Source of the DNA: DATDPY01 sp964395765
Lineage (GTDB): Bacteria; Bacteroidota; Bacteroidia; Cytophagales; Cyclobacteriaceae
Direction of reading: 5' to 3'
Assembly: GCA_964395765.1 (NCBI GenBank)
Contig: CAYNCU010000133.1
Span: 1 to 12,050 of the forward strand
Length of the DNA stretch: 12,050 nucleotides
The position numbers and the translations under genes were made by a program. The notes under the pieces were generated by a model, which searched no databases, was not told the origin of the DNA, and worked only from the letters and a program-made list of their open reading frames with translations. Positions 7,271-12,050 of the stretch are shown here, piece after piece (the stretch's first letter is position 1; the number at the start of each line of letters is the position of its first letter).

Positions 7271-7440
7271 CTCCTGTACCGCCCCCCAGCTCTGCCTTTT
7301 GCCCCGTTTCCTGCTCCACCTCCTGCTATGCCCCCCAGATCCGCCTCCTACTGCTTCTCCTTCTCCTGCACCGTTCCCTGGTCCGTTCCTTGCTTTGTTT
7401 CAAGCTCCGCTTCTTACTACGCTTCCTGCTCCGCCTTTCA
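7271..7440. other. Pyrimidine-rich intergenic tract
   Basis: By hand count about 133 of 170 plus-strand bases are C or T (78%), in contrast with the AT-rich gaps elsewhere in the window. Words such as CCTGCTCC and CTCCGC recur without a strict period. It lies between the convergent ends of the lipid kinase gene (7230) and the sigma operon (7472). A 74-codon frame starting at 7227 crosses it, but its product is a Pro/Leu-rich low-complexity string and is not credible as a protein. Confidence 0.7.
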
Positions 7441-7448
7441 AGGCGGAG
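7429..7448. terminator. Perfect GC hairpin between convergent units (terminator-like)
   Basis: CTCCGCCTT (7429-7437) and AAGGCGGAG (7440-7448) are exact inverted repeats around two bases, giving in RNA an 8-bp stem with a four-base loop. It sits 23 bp beyond the end of the sigma operon and about 200 bp beyond the lipid kinase gene. Neither side has the T-run of an intrinsic terminator, so it may instead stabilise 3' ends. Confidence 0.5.
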
Positions 7449-7455
7449 TGAAAAT

Positions 7456-7471
7456 CAACCAATCAACCAAT
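7456..7471. repeat. 8-bp tandem duplication directly 3' of the barrel gene
   Basis: Two perfect copies of CAACCAAT (7456-7463, 7464-7471) abut the stop codon of the minus-strand gene at 7472. On the sense strand this reads TAA followed by two copies of ATTGGTTG. It resembles the duplication after the CDF stop codon. Confidence 0.8.
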
Positions 7472-8527
7472 TTATAAGCCTCGTTTTTTCCCCGTCAATT
7501 TCTTTGTAAACGGCACTGAATAAATCAGGCTGGCACTGAAATAACTGTTTGGAGTTTCGTCTATATTCTCATTCGGCAGCGCCACCGGAATATTATAAAA
7601 ATAACTCAGCGACAAGGTAAAATTTTTAACATATAGGTTCACCGGCAATGAAAAATTATAGTTCATCAGCCCGAATTCATTATTCACTTCCTGTTTAACG
7701 ATATATTGATATAACCCGGATCCGTACTTTTTATAAAGTAACCTGAACCTGGCTAAGCCTATCGCCTGGATGAATTTACTGAGTTTCGCATAATTCAGAC
7801 TTTGCGTTACGACATTCTGATTGCCGAAATAAACAGAGACTCCCGGTAAAAATTGTAATTGATCAATAAAACCCAGGTGCCGGAAAGAAATATTTCCATA
7901 AATATCGGGGCGGATCCGGTGGGCCGATTCACTGCCGAAAAGGAAAGAATAATCGACTCCGATACTGATAAATTTCAAATCAAGGTAGGGGCTAAGGTTC
8001 AGGCTGTTGGTAAACGGATTATAGGAACCCAGGGAATCACTCCCGTTAAAATAAAAATAATGGTCATAGGAGGCAGTGACAGAAAGTTTAGGAATGCTTG
8101 AAAGCATAAATCCTGCTGAAGTGATCATGGGATTGAATCGGGGTCTGGTATCGCTGTTCCAGAAACCGCTTATATCTCCGTAAAATCCTGTTTTGTGGTA
8201 ATAGGAAATACCCGTGGACAAGCCGTATTCCTTTACCCCAAAATCCCGCCCGGCATTGGTGATATTACTGATATAGGCAATGCGGCCCGACAGGCTGGAA
8301 TAACTAAAATCCATATTAATAAGGCTGTCGATAAAATCAAGAATGGAAGAGGAGTCAGACTGAATTTCCGCAAGCGCTATCGAATCTTCCTTCAAATAAT
8401 GGTTTAAAAGGGAATCAGTTCTAACCTGTTGAGCGAGGGTATCCGATCCCCAAAAGAAAAGAATTGAGACTATCGGCAGAATAAAGTTAAGCGGCAGGTG
8501 TTTAAAAATCATTACGATAAGGTGCAT
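7472..8527 (-). CDS. Probable outer-membrane beta-barrel protein, unknown function
   Basis: I do not recognise a named family. The 351-residue product starts with a hydrophobic signal sequence ending in LAQQ (about residue 34). A short acidic, Ser/Asp/Leu-rich linker with a helical look (about 35-72) follows. The remainder is alternating aromatic and polar strands (for example LSTGISYYHK, LSVTASYDHYFYF, ISIGVDYSFLF, FTLSLSYFYN and YFSASLIYSVPF), the pattern of an outer-membrane barrel of roughly 12 strands or more. A short basic tail (KKLTGKKRGL) ends it. The ATG at 8527 is used; an ATG five codons later (8512) gives a neater signal peptide. It is last in the sigma-factor operon, 13 bp after the Spy-like gene, so it is likely made when that sigma factor is active. 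Confidence 0.8.
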   Translation of the reverse strand: MHLIVMIFKHLPLNFILPIVSILFFWGSDTLAQQVRTDSLLNHYLKEDSIALAEIQSDSSSILDFIDSLINMDFSYSSLSGRIAYISNITNAGRDFGVKEYGLSTGISYYHKTGFYGDISGFWNSDTRPRFNPMITSAGFMLSSIPKLSVTASYDHYFYFNGSDSLGSYNPFTNSLNLSPYLDLKFISIGVDYSFLFGSESAHRIRPDIYGNISFRHLGFIDQLQFLPGVSVYFGNQNVVTQSLNYAKLSKFIQAIGLARFRLLYKKYGSGLYQYIVKQEVNNEFGLMNYNFSLPVNLYVKNFTLSLSYFYNIPVALPNENIDETPNSYFSASLIYSVPFTKKLTGKKRGL

Positions 8528-8540
8528 GGATATTATTGGA

Positions 8541-9044
8541 TCAGTTATCTCTTCTTTGCATCATTTGTTCCCTTCTCATCTGTTGCATTTTTCTTTGTTG
8601 AAGCCGTTCTATGATCATACGCCTGAAATCCTGTTCCGCCTGTCTTAATTCAAGTACCTGCTGGGCTGTGATCACCTTTTCCAGGCGTTGGGAATAATCC
8701 TTTTCAAGATCCACCATCTTTTGCTTTGTATTCAGGGACTGGTTCATCAGTTGTTTGCTTTGTTCTTCTGAAAGGTTATTCAGATCCACGCCCTGGCGAT
8801 CGGATATCAGGTCCTGTTGCAGGGCTCTTCGCTTAGCCAGGTACTCATTATAAATTGGCCAGAATTTCTGCGCCTGCTCAGGAGTCAGGCCCAGGCGGCT
8901 GGAGATCAATGCAATACGGGCGCTTTGAATTTTTTCCATCGCCGTTTTATTCTGTATTACCGGAATGGAATCCTGCGCCATCAAAGGCGCGGTAAACCAG
9001 ATCAGAAGAATTATCGGATATAGGTATTTCTGAAAGGATTTCAT
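8541..9044 (-). CDS. Spy/CpxP-like periplasmic LTxxQ protein
   Basis: This 167-residue protein has a signal peptide (hydrophobic stretch 8-22, probable cleavage near LMAQ). The mature part is all helical and charged. LGLTPEQAQKFWPIYNEY at 51-68 carries the LTxxQ motif of the Spy/CpxP family, and LSEEQ at 91-95 is a second, degenerate copy. In Enterobacteria such proteins are envelope-stress chaperones or dampers of the stress sensor; here the role is inferred from that similarity. The C-terminus (about 137-167) is unusually rich in Gln, Arg and Met and may bind lipid, metal or nucleic acid, but this is a guess. It lies 11 bp after the probable anti-sigma gene and 13 bp before the barrel gene, within one operon. 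Confidence 0.85.
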   Translation of the reverse strand: MKSFQKYLYPIILLIWFTAPLMAQDSIPVIQNKTAMEKIQSARIALISSRLGLTPEQAQKFWPIYNEYLAKRRALQQDLISDRQGVDLNNLSEEQSKQLMNQSLNTKQKMVDLEKDYSQRLEKVITAQQVLELRQAEQDFRRMIIERLQQRKMQQMRREQMMQRRDN

Positions 9045-9055
9045 GTTATTGCATA

Positions 9056-9493
9056 TTATAAATAATCGTCGGTAGTGTCAATGGAATTGAGAATATGATT
9101 GATGTCGTCGGGGCTCAAACCGGGCGAATCGAAATCAAGATCGTTATTGTCATTCAGCAGGTCCCCGGACATCATCGAACTGTTCACATTATCGAATAAT
9201 TCATCCTCGGTAATATCCGAGGTTTCAAGGTAACTGATCAATGCCTCGGTAGGTACCTGCGACAATAATTTTTCAGGAGACGGCTGCCGGGTATAAAATT
9301 TTAATACCACCAAAACGATCAGTACCATGGCAGCCAATGAAACGGCATATTTAAATACATTTCTGCGGAATACCGGTATCCTTTCTACGGGAATGCCCGA
9401 CTGTATCCGGGATTGGATCCGCATTGGAAGGTCTTCGAAGTACCCTTCGGGAACTTTGAAGACGTTTTCTTTCTTTAAATCCTCTAGTTTCAT
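9056..9493 (-). CDS. Single-pass membrane protein, probable anti-sigma factor
   Basis: This 145-residue protein begins with a short soluble domain containing FKVPEGYFEDLPMRI at 12-26, a PEGYFE-type motif I associate with small Bacteroidota proteins encoded after ECF sigma genes. One membrane helix follows at about 47-66, and then a periplasmic tail very rich in Asp, Asn, Ser and Leu (about 90-145). I do not see the Zn-binding HxxxCxxC of ZAS-type anti-sigma factors, so if it restrains the sigma factor it does so through another fold. It starts 44 bp after the sigma-factor gene and ends 11 bp before the Spy-like gene. The anti-sigma role rests on position and topology alone. Confidence 0.8.
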   Translation of the reverse strand: MKLEDLKKENVFKVPEGYFEDLPMRIQSRIQSGIPVERIPVFRRNVFKYAVSLAAMVLIVLVVLKFYTRQPSPEKLLSQVPTEALISYLETSDITEDELFDNVNSSMMSGDLLNDNNDLDFDSPGLSPDDINHILNSIDTTDDYL

Positions 9494-9537
9494 GCCTTCA
9501 TTATTCGTTTATTTAGACAATAAGTATGGTTTCAGGT

Positions 9538-10077
9538 TTAATCATCGGATAAGAATTCTTCAATTTTTTTAACCGCCAGGTGGTAGCTCGCTTTAAGGCT
9601 TCCCACGCTGGTGGAAGTGATTTCTGCTATTTCTTCATATTTCATATCGTCGAAATACCTCATGTTAAACACAAGTCGTTGTTTATCAGGAAGTTTGAGT
9701 AATGCTTTTTGTAATTTCATCTGCAATTCATCCCCTGAAATATGGGCTGATTTATCCATGGTTGTCGATAGAATAGCTTCCAGGTCTGCAATGGGAAGGA
9801 AAAAGCGGTTTCGCTTTTTTTTCAGGAAGTTCAGGCATTCATTGGTGGCAATTCTGTAAAGCCAGGTAAACAGCCTCGATTCTTCCCTGAAATGGTCAAG
9901 GTTTTTCCAGGCCTTTATAAAAACTTCCTGTACAAGATCGTCGGCGTCATCGTGATCCAGCACCATTTTGCGAATATGCCAATAGATCCTTTGCTGGTAC
10001 GTTCTTACCAGTTGGTTGAAACCGAAATTTTTTGTTTCCGGATCCCTGAGCTTGTCAAGAATTTCTCTTTCTTCCAA
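9538..10077 (-). CDS. ECF-family RNA polymerase sigma factor (sigma-70 region 2/4)
   Basis: This 179-residue sigma factor has region 2 at about 22-89, with DADDLVQEVFIKAWKNL (core binding) and FTWLYRIATNECLNFLKK (-10 recognition). Region 4 at about 119-176 contains LPDKQRLVFNMRYFDDMKYEEIAEITSTSVGSLKASY with its helix-turn-helix. There is no region 1 or 3, as expected for the ECF group. It should direct RNA polymerase to envelope-stress promoters, probably including its own operon. The start is a TTG at 10077: the next in-frame codon choices upstream end at a stop (10093-10095), and the N-terminus EEREILDKLRDPET fits relatives well. A perfect inverted repeat ends two bases before this TTG. It is the first gene of a four-gene operon and is divergent from gyrB. 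Confidence 0.96.
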   Translation of the reverse strand: MEEREILDKLRDPETKNFGFNQLVRTYQQRIYWHIRKMVLDHDDADDLVQEVFIKAWKNLDHFREESRLFTWLYRIATNECLNFLKKKRNRFFLPIADLEAILSTTMDKSAHISGDELQMKLQKALLKLPDKQRLVFNMRYFDDMKYEEIAEITSTSVGSLKASYHLAVKKIEEFLSDD

Positions 10078-10079
10078 GG

Positions 10080-10113
10080 AATTCGATGGAAATTAAAGCT
10101 TAGACATCGAATT
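10080..10113 (-). promoter_or_regulatory. 9-bp inverted repeat directly before the sigma-factor start codon
   Basis: AATTCGATG (10080-10088) and CATCGAATT (10105-10113) are perfect inverted repeats with a 16-base spacer. In the sigma mRNA the hairpin would end two bases before the TTG start and so cover the ribosome entry site. As DNA it could equally be an operator in the 141-bp gap shared with gyrB. Confidence 0.6.
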
Positions 10114-10191
10114 TAATGAAAGGTTAAAACTGAATTGAATTTTATTAAGATTTTTACCCTGAAAACCACTGAAAAATGGCATTAAAAAGTG

Positions 10192-10199
10192 TATTTTTG
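10192..10199 (+). promoter_or_regulatory. Bacteroidota-type -7 box for gyrB
   Basis: TATTTTTG fits the TAnnTTTG consensus exactly and ends 19 bp before the gyrB ATG, leaving a leader of roughly a dozen bases. No strong TTTG -33 box is seen at the usual 19-bp spacing, so the assignment rests on the -7 box and its position. Confidence 0.55.
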
Positions 10200-10218
10200 C
10201 GGGGTCAAAATCCTGTAT

Positions 10219-12050
10219 ATGAGTGAAATAAATCAAGTTAAAACGCCTGCAAGGTATTCTGCCGATAACATTCAGGTGCTGGAGGGTCTGGAAGCCGTGA
10301 GAAAGCGACCTGCCATGTATATCGGCGACGTGAGTTTCAAGGGATTACACCACATGGTTTGGGAGGTTGTCGACAATTCCATCGATGAGGCTATGGGAGG
10401 ATTTTGTTCGGAAATCCTCGTGGAAATTAATATTGATAATTCCGTAAGGGTGATCGATAACGGAAGAGGTATTCCTACCGATATTCATCCGAAGGAAAAA
10501 AAGTCAGCCCTTGAAGTGGTTATGACCATGCTGCATGCAGGTGGAAAATTCGACAAAAATACTTACAAGGTTTCCGGTGGATTACATGGAGTAGGAGTGT
10601 CCTGCGTTAACGCGCTATCCAAATCCCTTTCAGTGAAAGTTTATCGCGATGGAAAAATATACCAGCAGGAATATGTAAAGGGATTGCCCCAATACAGTGT
10701 GAAGGAGATAGGAAAAACGGATCTGACCGGGACCGAAACTCATTTTCTGCCGGACGATTCAATTTTTATTGTCAAGGAATTTAAATATGAAACCATTGCT
10801 TCACGACTCCGGGAGCTGGCATTTCTTAATGCCGGCCTGACCATCAAGCTTGTCGATTTCAGAGACAAGGATGATAAGGGGAGTTATAAATCCGAAACCT
10901 TTCACTCGGATGGCGGTTTACGGGAATTTGTCAGTTACCTGGATAGCGGAAGAGAAAAACTCATTTCAAAACCTATCTATATTTCCGGCGAGAAATTGGA
11001 TATGCCCGTCGAGGTTGCACTTACCTATAACACTTCCTTTACGGAAAACCTTGTTTCCTATGTCAATAATATCAATACCATTGAAGGGGGTACCCATGTG
11101 GCAGGCTTCCGCCGGGCATTGACCAGGACCCTTAAATCCTATGCAGATAAGACCGGTTTGCTTGAAAAGCTGAAAATTGATATTTCCGGCGATGACTTCA
11201 GGGAAGGATTGACCGCGGTGCTTAGTGTGAAGGTTGCCGAACCGCAGTTTGAAGGTCAGACCAAAACCAAGCTGGGCAATTCCGAGGCACTTGGAACGGT
11301 TGATACCGTAGTGAGCGATCAACTTCAGTATTTCCTTGAAGAAAACCCCAGGGAAGCCAAACTGATCGTGAATAAAGTGATCCTGGCGGCCCAGGCAAGA
11401 CATGCAGCGCGGAAAGCCCGGGAAATGGTTCAGCGGAAAAATGTGCTGGCCGGCACCGGTCTGCCGGGAAAACTGGCCGATTGTTCCGATACGGATCCCG
11501 GCGTTTGTGAGTTGTACCTGGTGGAAGGGGACTCGGCAGGTGGCTCCGCCAAACAAGGCAGGAACAGGAAATTCCAGGCTATTCTTCCACTTCGCGGAAA
11601 AATACTGAATGTCGAAAAGGCCCAGGAACATAAGATTTATGATAATGATGAGATCAAAAATATGATCACCGCTTTGGGCGTTACATTTGGCACCCCGGAC
11701 GATGAGAAGGCGCTGAACCTTGAGAAGCTTCGTTATCATAAGATCATCATTATGACGGATGCCGACGTCGACGGGAGTCACATCAGAACGCTGATCCTTA
11801 CCTTTTTCTTCCGGTATATGCGGGAACTCATCGAACAGGGCTATGTATATATCGCCATACCTCCCTTATACCAGATCCGGAAAGGGAAAACCGAAAAATA
11901 TTGCTGGACAGAGGCAGAAAGGGATGTGCTGATCAAGGAACTGGCAGGGGACGGTAAAGAAGACAGCGTCGCTATTCAACGGTACAAGTGTTTGGTGGAA
12001 ATGAACCCCGAACAACTTTGGATTACCACCATGAACCCGGATACAAGAAG
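10219..12050 (+). CDS. gyrB: DNA gyrase subunit B, 3' end beyond the window
   Basis: I translated 610 uninterrupted codons from ATG 10219; perhaps 40 more lie outside, as Bacteroidota GyrB is about 650 residues. GyrB supplies the ATPase and part of the cleavage core of the A2B2 gyrase that introduces negative supercoils. The GHKL ATPase site is intact: E49 and N53 in EVVDNSIDEA, D80 in DNGRGIP, and GGLHGVG near 127-133. The TOPRIM site has E436 in VEGDSAGGSAKQGRNR and D514/D516/D518 in MTDADVDGSHIRTL. QGRNRKFQAILPL favours GyrB over ParE. Near the end, the usual QRYKGLGEMN reads QRYKCLVEMN (C591, V593), and the usual WETT reads WITT (I602). These lie within 80 bases of the window edge. A TAnnTTTG box lies just upstream. 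Confidence 0.97.
   Translation, partial: MSEINQVKTPARYSADNIQVLEGLEAVRKRPAMYIGDVSFKGLHHMVWEVVDNSIDEAMGGFCSEILVEINIDNSVRVIDNGRGIPTDIHPKEKKSALEVVMTMLHAGGKFDKNTYKVSGGLHGVGVSCVNALSKSLSVKVYRDGKIYQQEYVKGLPQYSVKEIGKTDLTGTETHFLPDDSIFIVKEFKYETIASRLRELAFLNAGLTIKLVDFRDKDDKGSYKSETFHSDGGLREFVSYLDSGREKLISKPIYISGEKLDMPVEVALTYNTSFTENLVSYVNNINTIEGGTHVAGFRRALTRTLKSYADKTGLLEKLKIDISGDDFREGLTAVLSVKVAEPQFEGQTKTKLGNSEALGTVDTVVSDQLQYFLEENPREAKLIVNKVILAAQARHAARKAREMVQRKNVLAGTGLPGKLADCSDTDPGVCELYLVEGDSAGGSAKQGRNRKFQAILPLRGKILNVEKAQEHKIYDNDEIKNMITALGVTFGTPDDEKALNLEKLRYHKIIIMTDADVDGSHIRTLILTFFFRYMRELIEQGYVYIAIPPLYQIRKGKTEKYCWTEAERDVLIKELAGDGKEDSVAIQRYKCLVEMNPEQLWITTMNPDTR

Noticed and set aside
7227..7451. 74-codon plus-strand frame overlapping the lipid kinase stop as ATGA
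   Set aside because: The overlap looks like translational coupling, but the product is Pro/Leu low complexity that simply follows the pyrimidine-rich DNA. No domain or membrane pattern is recognisable.
10966..11781. 271-codon minus-strand frame opposite gyrB
   Set aside because: It lies entirely inside the conserved gyrB coding sequence on the other strand and has no recognisable motif; it is a shadow frame.

Overview
The window looks like a chromosomal stretch from a member of the Bacteroidota, probably an uncultured Bacteroidia-type lineage. The reasons are the protein set (DUF2459 protein, membrane-anchored OmpH, an ECF sigma factor followed by a small PEGYF-type membrane protein), weak Shine-Dalgarno sequences with several TTG starts, and Bacteroidota-type -7 promoter boxes (TAnnTTTG) before ompH and gyrB. 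It is mostly housekeeping and cell-envelope DNA. I see no phage, transposase, CRISPR array, tRNA or rRNA.

Layout. Positions 139-3338 hold three minus-strand genes: an alanine/glycine:cation symporter, a CDF metal exporter, and a DUF2459/TIGR02117 protein that appears to be co-transcribed with the exporter. A 383-bp gap without a recognised gene (3339-3721) holds short hairpins. Two plus-strand genes follow, a rhomboid protease and a membrane-anchored OmpH/Skp-like protein. Next is a divergent pair: an App1/DUF2183 phosphatidate phosphatase (minus) and a diacylglycerol-kinase-family lipid kinase (plus), which face away from a 53-bp, very AT-rich gap. After a 241-bp gap rich in pyrimidines comes a compact four-gene minus-strand operon. 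In transcription order it encodes an ECF sigma factor, a single-pass membrane protein (probable anti-sigma), a Spy/CpxP-like periplasmic LTxxQ protein and a probable outer-membrane beta-barrel. Divergent from it is gyrB, cut by the window end after 610 codons.

How the genes may work together. The sigma operon reads as a self-contained envelope-stress module: regulator, membrane-bound restraint, periplasmic chaperone-like effector and outer-membrane protein. Rhomboid, OmpH and the two lipid enzymes also act at the envelope, but only the sigma operon has the spacing of a single transcription unit. The phosphatase and kinase are predicted to catalyse opposing reactions on phosphatidate and diacylglycerol.

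Most unusual non-coding features: perfect 7-8 bp tandem repeats close after the stop codons at all three 3' ends of minus-strand units that face a sizeable gap; a larger heptad-repeat cluster at 1584-1662; a 9-bp stem ending two bases before the TTG start of the sigma factor; and a pyrimidine-rich tract ending in a perfect GC hairpin. Near the right edge, gyrB departs from a near-invariant motif, which may be real or a contig-end error. I found no clearly new multi-gene system; the sigma operon and the repeat pattern are the best candidates for a closer look.
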